From Strix aluco (taxonomy: Eukaryota; Chordata; Aves; Strigiformes; Strigidae), in assembly GCF_031877795.1 (NCBI RefSeq), contig NC_133935.1, positions 85,318,748 to 85,382,747 on the forward strand: 64,000 bases of DNA, read 5' to 3'. Shown one piece after another: positions 49,759 through 63,085 of the stretch (positions are counted from its first letter, which is position 1; each line of letters opens with the position of its first letter). The position numbers and the translations under genes were made by a program. The notes under the pieces are model-generated. The model was not told where the DNA came from and made no database searches. It saw only the letters and a list, made by a program, of their open reading frames with translations.

Positions 49759-49990
49759 GTGAGTCTTGGCCTCGGCTCTGGCCGCGGCCTCGGCGCTAGG
49801 CCGCTCCGCGCCGCGGCGGGCTGCCGGGCCTGCGCCGGGCCTGCTCCGTGGCCTGCGCGGGGAGGCCGCGACGGCGGCGGCTGCTCTGGGGGGGGGGCGC
49901 GGGCCCGGCCACCGCCGGCGGGAGGGAGCTGGGGCGGCCTGGGCTGGCCTGAGCGCCGGGTTGGTGAGCGGAGGGTCGGCTGCGGGGGGG

Positions 49991-50014
49991 TATGTGTGTG
50001 TGTGTGTGTGTGTG
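49991..50014. repeat. (GT)n microsatellite
   Basis: About 11 GT dinucleotides in a row, 0.23 kb inside intron 1, directly before the G-rich minisatellite. Confidence 0.9.
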
Positions 50015-50025
50015 GGGGAGAGGTT

Positions 50026-50380
50026 GGTCAGCAGGGTTTGGGGGGGGCTGTGTGGGGGAAGAAGTGATCGGTAAGGTTTGGGGGGGCTGTGTGTGGAGGA
50101 AGGGCCTGGTCAGCAGGGTTTGGGGGGGCTGTGTGTGGGAGGGATGGTCAGCAGGGTTTGGGGGGACTGAGTGGGGGAAGCAGTGATCAGCAAGGTTTTG
50201 GGGGGCTGTGTGTGGAGGAAGGGCCTGGTCAGCAGGGTTTGGGGGTCTGTGTGGGGGAGGGATGGTCAGCAGGGTTTGGGGGGGCTGTGGGTGGAGGAAG
50301 GGCTGGTCAGCAGATTTCGGGGCTTCAGTGGGGGAGGGGGTGCTCAGCAGGGCTGGGAGGGTGTGTGTGGGGGATTGAGC
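50026..50380. repeat. G-rich ~40-bp minisatellite in intron 1
   Basis: The core GGTCAGCAGGGTTTGGGGG recurs at 50026, 50066 (diverged), 50108, 50146, 50185 (diverged), 50227, 50264, 50304 and 50341, with spacings of 37-42 bp. Three unit types, ending before the core in GAAGNNGTGATC, GGAAGGGCCTGGTC and GGGATGGTC, occur in the same order twice (50066/50108/50146 and 50185/50227/50264), giving a 119-bp higher-order period. Each unit carries a run of 4-7 G on the + strand, so the transcript and the non-template strand could form G-quadruplexes. Confidence 0.92.
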
Positions 50381-53300
50381 ACCAGCATTGGGGAGGATGT
50401 GTGTGTGCTTGGTGGTTGTTGAACAGATTTAGGGGGATCTTTGGGGTAGAGGGTCTGGGTGGCAGGTTTGGGGGGTGGGGAAGTGGGGAGGGTCTGGCTG
50501 CCAGGTTGGGGTCAGGTAGGAGGCGGGGGGGTTGAGCACCGGGCTTGAGGAGGAAGGGCAGTGTGCATGGGGGGGGTGATCAGCAGGTACGAGCAAGGGG
50601 AGGGGGGCACGTAAGGAGGAGCAGTTGGCCCCAGATGTGGGGGAAAAACAGGCACTGTGTGTGAGAGAGGCTGGTCACCAGGTTAAGTGGGGAGAAGGGT
50701 AAGTAAACCTTTATCCCTCCTGCCCTGCAGGTTTGGGTATGTCAGGTGCCTGTGAGCAGTGTGGTTTTTGGCAGCTGGGCTTCCTCTCCTGGCCTTGACC
50801 TCTGAAACACTGGGCCACTGTCACCTGCTCTGTGTGGTGTTGGGGGAAGGGGGTCACCTGCTGCCCTCTTCTCGTAGGGATTTGGGGTTTGGCAAAAGGA
50901 GAGTGGAGCTGTGTTTTACAGTCATCAGTTTGCGCTGCCATGCTAAGGTGAAGCCATCCTGAACTTGGCTGTGTGGCAGTCCAGCTATGGCCTGTTAAAT
51001 TCCTCTTTCATAGTAAAATTTGGAGTGACTAATGTGGTCTGGGTGTGCTGTTTTTGATACACCTTTTCAATAAGTCAGCATCACTGTTGGTCGGGAGGAC
51101 CATTAGGATTACAGTGCTTGGACACCTTAGTCATTGCAGGCTGTAGAGTCTTGTCTAATCATTGATTGTGCTGAATTTAATAACCTTTGATTGAAATATC
51201 TTTGTCACCCACTATCAACAAACGACAGGGATGCCTTATTTGTTAATTATTAATGTCATGAATTATCTCCACTTTCCAAAAGGAAGTGAACCTTTAAAAA
51301 AAAGTTTTTCTGACTAAACTCCTAGTCGTATCTTTCTGTATATTTGCTTTGTTAAATGTTAAAAAGAATTGGATTCTTTTATAACTGGTAATCTTTGGTG
51401 ATTATTAAGTAATCCCTTTACTGTTAAAAAGACTTGACTTTAAGGTGTTTCTTTCAGGCCTGTGATCATGCTTGTAGTTAGTTCTACCAGCATTTCTGCC
51501 TTTCAACATCGTCTTAAAGTGTTGGTCCCTGAATAGAAGGGTGATGGTCCATTATTGATCTCACTGGTGCAATATAAAAAGATAATACCGTCTTTCTCCT
51601 TGATACTCTTTTTCAAGGCTCCTGTTAGGCCTTTTTGTTACAGACTCGTGTCAGGAATTAATGTTCACGTGGTATCTGCAGTGCTGCCCAAAGTCCTTAA
51701 TGTCATTGGCTTCTGTGATACAATTCCCTTTCCTACAGCAGGGCTGGTGTTTTACAAAAACATGACCTTGCATTCGGCTGTTTTTTAAGATACTGTTTAA
51801 GTGGGCTTATAATCAGTAAAGACAATTTTAACGGCTTTTAAAGCGGTATTCAATAATCCCAGTGATGGGGTTATTCTCTGGCATGCTGACCTTGCTCTGA
51901 GGGATGCTGGTCCTAACGCTTGTGTGCTGTCTTCTATGAAAGTTTTGGTTTTTATTTGCTGTCTGCTAACTTTTGATTCCTTTGTTATGGGAGAGAGAGA
52001 TTAAATGAGATCTTAAAAGCAAAGGGGAGGCTTTGACCTGCCATTTAAGATCAGATTCTCAAAAGGAGAAGCATATGGGAGGGTGGTTTTTTGGGCATGA
52101 AGTGAAGATGGAAAACTTTAAAATTGCTGGGACAGCAACGTAACATACTGTGGGATGAACACGCAGATAGAACTAGAAGTTGTCTTAGTATTTAATATGT
52201 GGAACAGAATGATGGTCTTCTGGAAGGATACTGGGAATTCTGGTTATACTGTTGTTTAAACAAGTTTGCTACGGTAACTAGGAAGAAACTACTTTAACCT
52301 TGAAGTTGAGGGATGCTGCCATAGTGTGTGTAGGAATACACTACTTATTTAATAACGTTGCTTGTCGTGGGGAGCTGCGGTATTGCAAGCAAAGTGCTTG
52401 TGGAAGAGGAACAGAGTAGATTGCGCGTGTTCTTGGTCAGCTAAATATAATTTAAACACACTGCTTAAGTAGTTGTATGGTTTTAAATCTAAAACAAAGC
52501 TATGAAATATAAAACTTTCATCACTGCTGTCCAGGGAAGAAATGAAATGTCTAGTAACTTACATTGCTTATGTGATGCTGAACTGATACCGAAACTTTTC
52601 GGAACACTGAAATCACCTGATAATTGCTCTTTTTAATTTAAAAAACCCAAACAACAAGTGTTTTTCAAAGACCTTTCTGGTTATGTTCTAGTTTAGGATC
52701 AGTAGTCTATTGAAAAACACCAGTTTTCTTTCAATGACAGAATTTTTTTCTGGTGAATGCCAGTGTCTTTTCTGTTGTGTATGGTGGTGGTACTAGGGGA
52801 TTAGTTAGTGCTGGATCCCATTTCTGGCTGTTTTACTAGTGCTGCAGCTAGCTGCATGTTTGCAAAGACCTTTCCAAACATTAAATGAAGATTGTCCTTC
52901 TCGAGTCTGCCAAAGAATAGTTCTACTGTTTTTCAAACTGCTGGAGTTGTCCTCTATTGGCTTGTAGCTACCAGCAGGAAGACTGACTTGGATATTTATT
53001 TTAAAAACTCTGTGGGTAGAAGTGAAAGAGTTGATCTAGTAATAGTGTCTAGTTCGGTCTGCGTTGTAGGGGAGGTTGTACCTTTGGGAAGAAAACTGAT
53101 CCAAGAGGAAATTTGTTCTTGAAACATCTGGTGTTTTCTGAGACACTCTGCCCGTGCAGAGGCAGCGGGGCATTGAGAGGCTTCAGCTTGTCCAACTTGG
53201 AAAATGTTCAACCCAGCACATTGCCTGAGACTCCTCCATCGGATCCCTTCCTTGCCGCTCTGAGGTTCTTCCCCAAAGGATTGGAACCGTGTGGGAGGCT

Positions 53301-55062
53301 GCTCCCTGATGTCTCACAAGGGACTGGCCTAGGGATTTCCCCCTCCTTCCCCCCCAGTCACTTGACATGAGCTACACAAAGGAGTAATGGTCTCTTTTGA
53401 CATATGCTGAGAAAGAGAGCTGGACTTTATTCCCTTCTCTCCTCTGGCCTTCTGCAGAAAGTTATGAGCTCAGTCACTCCTGGTTTGGACAAGGCGGGAA
53501 TACACAATTTATAGAAGATGTTGTAACCCTTGTTCAAACTTGGTTGGTTTGGTAAGGAAGAAAACCAAAAGTTACGGTTCTGCATTCTGAGGGAAGCACT
53601 TGCTGTTCTGATTTTGGTTTTTAATGGCCTGTTTTTGTACCTGCTTCTGCTTAAACTTCCTGCTAAGGTGACTACGGTGACTACGAGGTGAAGTATGGCC
53701 CTCCTGTACCCTTTTCTATTGCCAAATTACACGCTAAATTACTGTATCCTAGGACCATGGTTTCTAGTGATTGCATCAGACCCGTGACTGATGATCTCTT
53801 GTAGATGGCGGTTGCGCTCGGGTCCTTCTGTCACTGTTTTATATAGCCGAAATCCGACTTCAGAGACTAACAAGAGCTTTTGACTCTGTTATGCTAGTCA
53901 TGTACCTTTTGAGGAAGTTTCATCCCATTTCTATTGCTCAGATCTTCGGAGTCACTCAGGTTTTCCTGTATGGTGTCTCTGTAGAGGAAGATCAGTACAT
54001 TTCCTAGATCTGACTTTAGTTTTTTCTATTGGTATTTTGTTCAGTTATTTCTTGTGTTAAGGTTGTTATTAAGAATATAAAATAAGATTGGTTTCTCAGC
54101 TGATAACTGAATGCCATTAGCAGCCTGCTAATTGGTAGTCACTTTTTCATTGCAACACATTTTCATCTATCTCACCGTGGACTTCAGTTATTCTGATAAT
54201 TCCAGTCTTTTCCAGTTTGACACCTTGTGTGGTATTGCATCAGATGCTGAACGCTGGAATGTTGTCTCTTCTAGAAAGCACTCTGGAACAGAGAAAGATC
54301 CAGCTGATTTGTTACAATACACTTAAAATAATTGTGTGCGTTTTTGCTGGTTTTCTGTATTTCCATCAAACAAGGGGAAGTAAACTCAGTGAAAGATATT
54401 TTGATGAGTGACTTGTAGACTTCTGAAGTGAGAATGCAGATTTTTTTTTTTTTTTTTTTTTTGCTTTTTAGTTAAGAGGCTGTGACAGTAATTTCCTGCC
54501 CGGTCTAACCAAACATCTGCTGCTGCACTGTGTTTACTCTGAAACAAAGGTGTACTCTCCCGTGTTTTTTTAATCTAAGGTATTGCAAAGCATTAGTAAG
54601 AAGGTACTGAGAACATGTGTAACAAACTTTTTGGGGTAAAGTCCATAAGGATTTAAAAAAAAATAAAACCCGAACTGGAAAATAAGCCAAATTCCAGCTA
54701 CCATGTTCTCTGAGATTTCTGTATCAGGAAAAAAGACGCGTTTGTGGCTAGTGAAATGTTTTTCTCAGTTTCTCCTCCTACCATGTGAAGCTGATGATTC
54801 AGATCTGTACCTTATAGGTTCGCTGATGCATCCAGGTCTTGAAGAATCTCATGTTCTAATTGAGCTCAGTCATGACTACTGAAAAGGTTTGTTTTTTCTG
54901 TTCTGTTTTCTGATAGCGAGCTCTGTTTCCTTGATGAGGTGAAGATCCCTTCTGTTGAGGTCTCAGCAGTTTAAAGCTATCTAAACCAGACCAAAACGCT
55001 GGACTAGCAAAGTGTGCTTTCCAGCTTTTCTGGCAGGGTGAACTGTCTTATCATCCATATGC

Positions 55063-55144
55063 TAGAATCACAGAATATCACAGAGTCATAGTTTGGGTTG
55101 GAAGAGACCTTAAAGATCATCCAGTTCCTCCTCCGCTGCCATGG
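55063..55144 (-). mobile_element. CR1 LINE, extreme 3' end
   Basis: TAGAATCACAGAATATCACA then GAGTCATAGTTTGGGTTGGA, AGAGACCTTAAAGATCATCC and CTGCCATGG is the reverse complement of a CR1 3' tail. It lies in intron 1, antisense to MKLN1. Only about 80 bp survive. Confidence 0.9.
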
Positions 55145-58100
55145 AGTCTTAATGATACTGCTGCTGTTCATGGTCTCTTAAATAACTTCAGTTGCATAGC
55201 AGTGATGACTTCCATTCTAGTTTTAGAACAGTGAGTTTGGGGTTCTTTTGCACATATAAGCATGAATGTAGTTTTTTCAGCTTTAATTGTCAGCATTAAT
55301 AGTTTTACTTGAGTATTTTCATGTAGCCAATTCACTTTCCTTGCTCTAGCTGCTTTGCCTGTCGGTAGGGGCAGATAAACCGGCACACCTGCTGGCTATC
55401 TGTAATTATGTGCTTGTGATGTCTTTGCAATATTGGTCAATACTTTTAACATTTACCAAAATGAGCTGGGAATGCAGACATTGGCTAATGAAGTATGCTG
55501 ACTGACTGTTCTCCGCTGGTGAACCCTGCGGATAGAAATGGTCTTGGTTCTGCTTTTGTCCTTTTCAGTGTCCAGTGGAATTTTTTTTTTTTTTCCCCCA
55601 CTTGTTTGTGTGGATTTTCTGGATGTTTCTAGACAATCTCATGTTCTGACAGGAACTTTCCCCCTAGTTTACATCACTTCTCTAGCTTAGGATTTTTCTC
55701 TGAAAGCTGAAATTTGGTACTTAAAAATCAAAATATTTCTGTAGCAAATAGTTATCTACAGATTGCATATTTAACTATTGGGTGCTTCTCTAGTGTCTGA
55801 TAAGGTGAAGTGGTGAGAAAGAAAAAGATCAGAGAGGTAGAGGGAGTGAAAACAATCACAAAATTATGAAGTTGTTCATTCCTTACGGTATTGGCATCAG
55901 AAATCTGATAGCTCTTGCTTCCCAGGTAAAAGCATAAATGCTGTAGTATGAGAAGAAACATCTTTAAGCTCCAGTTAAAATATAGCCATTATTTAAGAGA
56001 TTAGACAAGAGTCTTATTCACTGGCAGAAGGATGAAGGCGAAATGCTAATTGTTCTGGTTCCCTGGTGTGACTAACCTGGCAGAACCTGTATTCCTCCGA
56101 CATTCAACCTTTTCTGGGATGGCATTTTTTGGGGAACATTAAGAATGTAAAATTTTCATAGGATGTGTTAACATCATTAGATTATGGATCATTTGTTCTG
56201 TATGTGGCTTTATATCCTGCAAGCTTAATAAAGGTTTTCTAGCTCCTGATTACTAATTACTTCCTTAAAGACTTAAACACTATTTCAAACGGAGCATGTT
56301 TTCCTTGGGATAGCTGTTGTTATTGCTCAGACAGCATGTACAGTCCGTTTGATTTTTTTTTTTTTTAATGACAGAGAACATAGTTTCTTATTCTGCACAT
56401 TCATCATCTTTTTAGCAGATCGCTGTTAGAATGCTCAGTTAGGTTTATCGCCACCATTGATTTTTATGATGTGTTCCTGATTTTCCTGTTGAGGTTAAGT
56501 GGTGTGTGCAGCATTGATTCAGTCAGATATCCAGAGGTCAACATGTTCTAAACTTCCAAAGCAAGCCAGTGCTTGACTGACTTTAATTGCATGTTAATAT
56601 AAACTAAAACCAAGTGTAGTTTTGCTTTTTTGACTACAGCCTGTTGAATTTTGTAGGAACAGTGGACTGTAAGTTCTGCTAGGTCTGAATTCAATAATAT
56701 ACTAGTTACTGGAAGGGGAGGAGGGAGCGCTGAAGATGTAGAGTGGTTTGTAACCTTAGGTAGTTGCCATTTCAGTCATTACTTGAAACTCAGTATGCAT
56801 AATCTTTGAGAAATTATTTCCTGGATCAATTTAAATCAAGGAACACAACCATATATTTAAGTTGAGGATAGCAGCCTGTATGTCTGAATTTAAACTGCAA
56901 AAGCAAACTGGTTAATAGTGCTTGCTCCTCCTCTGCTGGTGTGTTCTGCAGTTCCTGGAAAATGACATGATCTCGATAATGGAGAAAAATTGTGCACTGG
57001 TCATTTTGAACTTGGTGGTGTTTTCCTCAGCCCTCTCTACCTTTTCTTTCCAGACTGACTGCTGCGTTCATAATGTCACTCTCAACCTCTGGAAGGGTGC
57101 CTGAAAAACACTGAAACTCTGCTTAGGGGACACTGCCTGTATTTTTCTTGAATGCTTTTCTGTAGGTACATACTTTAAGCAACATTTGGATCTTAAGATA
57201 AATATTTAAATATTAATTTGCTAGCCTACTCTCCATTTTAAAATTGTATTAGTAAGGACGCGCTCTTAACACAGAGCGTTAAAATGGAAGAAGAAAATGT
57301 GGATTAGGTAAATTGACCTGTGGTAAGGAATTGCTGAATGAGTTCCCACGCCGCACAAGGGCATGCTGTTGCGAACTTATGCATTTTGTCTCCTAAAAAA
57401 CCCACTTTCTGATACAGGGTTTGGAAACTGCCAAATATCTAAGTAATGTTGGCTTGGGAACTGGTGTACCCTTTAGCATGAGTTATTTATATTGCCCCAA
57501 AATAAGGAATTATTCCATAATGTAGCTCTAGGGGCAAATGTTTCTGACTTGTAACGTAATTCCCCAAATAACTAGTACTTCATGACAGGCTGATATGTCT
57601 TTATTTTCCCAGGTCAGTATTTTGTCTTCAGGATTGCCTGAGCAGAGTTAGAGTTACAGTGAGAGAACCTTAGTTTTGAAAGGAAAGCTAATAAAGTGAA
57701 GATGGTCCCACCTGGAACCAGGAAGCATTTTCTGGAGAGTTTTGGTGAAAAAGCTCCATACCTGGTGTTAGTTTGGGCATAAGGGGGCTTCAGTCTGTTT
57801 TATTGAACGTAGTCTGCTTTGAATTCTTTTACAAGCATCAGTTTTTTGGGTGAACATTTTACTAAGTGTGAAGTTACAGTGGTGATGAATATTAAAGATG
57901 TGTTTATGGCTTACAGTAAGAATTTATATCTTTATATGTGATTGCTTAGTCTGTTTTTATGGATTCCTTGTTGAGTGGAAATATTACTAATATCACGGCA
58001 TGTAAGAGCATTGTTGCAATGCTGTGAAATCATGGAAGACCTAAATCTACTCCCTGGCCTTTGTAAAATTTTTCCATATGTGTGTTAGTCAAATAAAAAT

Positions 58101-61100
58101 ACTCCAAGTTTGTGATGCTTCCAAAATACAGCGCTGGGGACTGACTTAGATGTGTGCTGGACATTGCTTTCCTCTGGTCTCCTTGTAAAGGGTCTGTCCC
58201 TTCACAAGCAAATGCTTTTGGAAATGAGAAGTGAGAGCAGTGCAGTACTGAGGTGTGCTACACCACCAGTGCTGTGGAAGATTTGGGAAGTCTACGTTCA
58301 GTGTCTTTTCTGGTGGTTGCTGGCAGTAGAAATCCCCATGTTCACACACTGTCTAAACTCTTTTCCCACCATGAAGTGAGATTTTTTTTTTTTTTTTAAA
58401 TGAGAACTAAACTTTGTTATAAAGTGGCTGTGGCTGGTGACGTCTTAAACTCTGACAAATTTTACTACAATATTTTATTGGCTACAAATCCAGCGAGCTG
58501 AAGAATCTAATATCTTCATTTTTTTCCTTGAAAATTGAAGGGTAGAATTCATCCTATTCTTGGTCTTTTTATCGAGCCAGGTATTGATTTCTGCTCAGGG
58601 AACCTTCTGGAACCTCACATAAACTAGGTTACATGCATGCTGTTGCTTGAGTTAGTGCTTTGTGGATCAGTTAAAAGGCTGGATTTCAAATATGCTTGTG
58701 GCCTAGACATGTAGAAATGAGCACTGAGTATGAAAAGAAATAGGCAAAAGGTTCCAGATAATCTTATATTCACTAATATCAGTTCACTAAGGTGATCAGG
58801 TGAAGCAGTCTTTATAATTGCTGATTTCATCAGCATTTTAAGTTATTTTCTTTTCAAAAAAGTAGATAGACTTTAAATACATGGAAAAGATCTGTTGTTT
58901 CAGTGATCTAATAATTCTTAAATTTAAAACCAAAGCTAGCGTGGGGAGAGAACAAACCTCGATAATTTTTAAGTTTAAAGGTCACTTACCAGTTAAGTTT
59001 AAAGTAAAATTCCTAAACATTGGGACTTTTAGGCTCATAATCATATGTGATGTGTGACATTACTGTGGGTGCCAACATACCTGAATACGCCTGACTTTAT
59101 TTTTTCTACAATTTGTTTTTCTGCTGTGCTAATACTGATATTACCAACCTGGAGCCAGGAGCTCTTGCTGCTAAGGATTTGGGTTGCCGAGTGCTGTGAT
59201 ACAGTCAAAAGTTTAATCTGTGATTTAGAGTTGTTGAGTGTCACTGGAATAGAAGTTATTTACCAGACTCTGATAACTTCCTGGGAATTCACTATACTGC
59301 TGCAGTTTTAGTCACTGTTGGTAACATTTAATTCCTGGCATGTCAGGAGGAAGCACTGATGAATCAAAAATACCTTGTTTAAAGAAATCTTAACTAGATG
59401 GGGCGAGTGAGGAGGAGTACTTTGTGTGTGTTACTGGAAATGTCTGCAACAGTGTCATTTCGTGTTTAAGGAGCGGTTTGGTTTTTAGTAAAGGCCTTTG
59501 GGTATCATTGGACTGGCAGTCATGAGAGGCAGCTTAAAAAAAAAAAGTAGTAAATTGTTCACTGAAAGAGATAATTGAGAAACCGATTTTAATGGAGCTA
59601 TTTCTAGGCCACAGCTAAGCGATACCTGTTTTGTTGTCCAGTATAGTCAGCTGTGATCTGATAAGTATATTTCTGTAAGGTGATTTCTAAATTCATCAGT
59701 TTATTTTTGTATGCTGTACTTGCTTAGCTGTTTTACTTCTGATAGAATTAAATTTATAATATACTGGATGTTTGTGTGAAACTGCTGCTGAGCAGATGGA
59801 AACAAATTTGAGCAGTAAGTTGGCAAATCTTATGACAGTATAGTGTTTAAAATAGCACACTTGTGTACATGTTTAACTCAAACTTTATTTCACCATGCAG
59901 GAGGTCCTCCTGTACTTTATAGTAGTGGGGTTAAGAAGTCCTGTGTTTTAAAAAAGGTAAAACCGAAAAATGACACTCAAATCCAAAAAAATTTTGTTTC
60001 CTGAATGTATCTGCATACTGCATAATAATTGTGCATGTTTTACTGTGTTTCAACCAGGAAATTTTCATGTCTTCACACCCTTATGCCATTTTAAGCAGAG
60101 AACTTTTCCAATAGAAAAGAGAGAAATGTTATAACAAAATCTAAAAAGCTTTTTTTCTTTTTTTCCCACCTGCTTTAGGGGAGAGCAGTAGGTATGTGTA
60201 GCTTTCTAAACATCGCAGCCAGGCGGTTTGACATCAGCATTAGCTGCACTGAGTTTCTGGGAGTTGCAGGAGAAAAACTTCACTAGTTCTTTCCAGATCC
60301 ATGGAATAGGGATTTTTGGTGGTGGTTTGGTTTTTTTTTTTTGCTGTTTTTCTTGGTTAACTCTGTGTGTACATTCCAGTGTCTAGGCTGGGCAAGAGTA
60401 TCTCTATTGATGGTTTGTACTGGCTGGTGTGATGGTTCCACAGGTTTGAAATAGTTGGCCCACCACATCTTACAGTTGTCTGTAAAGTGGACTTCGTGGA
60501 AATTTCAGTCCATGTATTCTAGTGGCTGTATCCTTGCCTAGTCTGTTTTGGGATGGCTGTAGGAAAAAAATGAAAAAAAAGTTGTCATATGGACAACGCT
60601 GAAGAAAGAGCTTTGTCTGTTTTCAGTCAGACTGTGTTTTCGTAGCACTCCAAATGCTTTTTGCAGTGTAATGGCGTGGTACCTCAGCAGTTTTCTAGAA
60701 GAGCAGCATCTGAGTTCCAAGTCCTCTTGGAGACGCGTGTGCCCTTTTCTGCACAGCTGCTCTCTGAAGAGCAATCTGAATGTGCCAAGCAAAGCTAGTG
60801 TTTTGGATTTGTTTATTCTTAAGGACTTGTTCCTAAAGTCATGGGTTCCTTTAATAGCAGCCTCATGAAAATATTTAGGTTAGATGCAAATTATAGCAGC
60901 CTTAAACCTAATTTGCAGTATATTCTGCAAAGTCATCTTATTTCTCCCTCCCTCCCCCCCGAAGGAAAGAAAGCTCTCCCTTAGTGATTATCATGCTTGA
61001 AACCACAGAGCTGTTTGCACAGAGAAGTCCTCTGGTAATACCAAGCGTGGTGACATCTCTAATTCCAGCTGAGATCAGCCAGCAGTTGGTACAACGGATA

Positions 61101-63036
61101 TGACGGTTTCAGGGTTGGTAAAAGGAAAAATTATCTGCTTCCAGCGTTGCAAGACCAGTGTCTGCATGGGTAATAAAAAGAAACTTCCACTGTGTTCTGC
61201 CAAGAGGGCTCTCTACGCAAAGCAGCCAGAACGATCCACTTCTCTTATTTAGTGATGGGAACGCTTACAATAAAGGCTTAGATGCTAATAGCCACGAAGG
61301 AAGCTGCTTTATGAATTTAAGGCACACCAGTACTGCCTCTGGACATGTTTGTGGTGCAAATAAAGTAGCTCCTTCTGCTTAGCAGTTAGTGTGGGGTAGG
61401 ATTGCTCACAAAGTAGCAGAGGTACCATGACATCTAATTTTTTTTAGTAGTTACTTGCCAGTGGGAGAGTGGTATTGGGAGTTCACTCGAGTATGAACCC
61501 CTAGTCCAGATCCAGCTGCTCATCTTGTTTTCTCCTTTTGTGCTGGCATTAGTAGTAAGCTGAATTGGAGAACTGATCTGACTAAAGAAGTTATTTATGC
61601 TAATCTTTATTATAGCTGCTGGTGTAGGGAGGGGGAGGATCAGGCACGAGTGGGTGGAATGGTCCCTCTTGGCAGTGGTGTAGATTTATGCTAGACTAGA
61701 TCTTGTATCTACAGTTTATGATTATGAGTTATCTCAAACCGCGTTTAATGGGTTGCTTTTTTTCACAGGAAAAGCTTGCGTAAAACTATTTGGTGCTTGC
61801 GGTAGCTCAAGGGCTTGCAAATACTTTTTTTTAATGCTTTGTGAGAATTACATGGAAAATCATCAAGTTAATGGAATTTTCACTTCTAGAGTTTCTCAGA
61901 GGTTTTAATCTAGGTATCATATCGGAAAAGCCTGCCTCCAGGTACTGTGTGAGAGTGGTGTGATGTCCAGAAAAAGGGTTTTATGTGGAAAGAGGCATCT
62001 GTCACTAGGTTAGGCATTTGTTTGTTTCTTACTGTCTCGTGACTGTTGGAATGCGTGAATTCCTCCAAGCTTTTGAGCCCATAAATTTTCCTAACCATTG
62101 TGGTAAATTGACTTTGTACATATGTACTTCTGTCTTCAGTGTTTGTTTAATCTTAATAAATTAACAACCCATGTATTTTTAAACATATTTATAACTATAT
62201 GGACACTGTTACCTTCTCTTTTACATTTCTTTTTAGCCTTAATTTTGTGTGGGCAGCCCACCCCTTTTCTCTGTCTTAGCAGAAGGATTTTTAATCTTGC
62301 CTAGCTGTACTGATTGAGTTCGTCTTTGGTTGTGGCAAACTGATCTTTGACCTGGAGAAGCAAACAAATCTACTTCTAAAAATATGATCTTTGGGATCTG
62401 TCCCAGGTACAAAATGCCTCTTTCCAGCAGGGCATTATCTGACCATGTAACAGTGCCAATTCCTGCAAATGTTGCTCAACGTATGAAGGGATCATCGTCT
62501 AATGTTTAAACAAATGTAATAACATCGTAAATAAAATTTATTCTGTAGGGTAAATTGTCTTGCACACTGCAATAAAGTTTCATAAAGGAGGAAAGCTGTA
62601 TGGTGTTATCTGGTTTTATCTGCCTTAGTGTCCCTTAAGTATGTAGTATAAGATACATATCTTGTTTAAGTTTAGAAGTTTTTTTTCTCTTCAGATATTA
62701 AAAGGTATTAAGAAATTCATAAATATCCTTTTGCTTAGCCTCTGGCATGGTATAGGAGACTGCAGGTATGATTCTTCTCAAAACAAGTGTGTTTTGGTTT
62801 CTAGTGGTGACTTCGCTTTGAGACTGGCAACTTTTATTAGAAATCTGACTCATCAGTTCCCAAATTCTCCCCTTTGGCTGGTTCGTTTTGTCTATGTTGT
62901 AATTAAAGACAGGGGCTAGGTTTTCTCTTGGAGTTGAGCCTCTTCGTGCTGCAAAGTAGATGTGTTAGTTGGATGTTTAATTACGCAGACCAATGCATGA
63001 CGTTTCCTATTTTGATGGGGTTGGAGCAGGAGGGTA

Positions 63037-63085
63037 ACGCGTGTCCGTGTGCTGTTCCAACGCGTTTTCCCCATTGGGGACGCGT
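63037..63085. promoter_or_regulatory. Cluster of three ACGCGT palindromes
   Basis: ACGCGT occurs at 63037-63042, 63060-63065 and 63080-63085 inside a small CpG-containing patch of an otherwise CpG-poor intron. The spacing is 23 and 20 bp. ACGCGT is the MCB box of yeast cell-cycle promoters; a matching role in birds is not established. It may be a small regulatory element or the remnant of a CpG-rich insertion. Confidence 0.3.

Larger units (their letters stand above)
49545..49960 (+). promoter_or_regulatory. CpG-island promoter of MKLN1
   Basis: GC content is very high, with dense CpG around the first exon. No TATA box sits at a suitable place. GC boxes and a YY1-type motif are present, as expected for a broadly expressed gene with dispersed start sites. 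The exact transcription start is not visible. An out-of-frame ATG at 49548-49550 would form an upstream open frame if the 5' leader reaches that far. Confidence 0.85.

Noticed and set aside
50700-50745. Pyrimidine tract plus CAG followed shortly by GTATGT, as a possible tiny alternative exon
   Set aside because: The implied exon is only a few bases, and nothing supports its use; such splice-site look-alikes are common.
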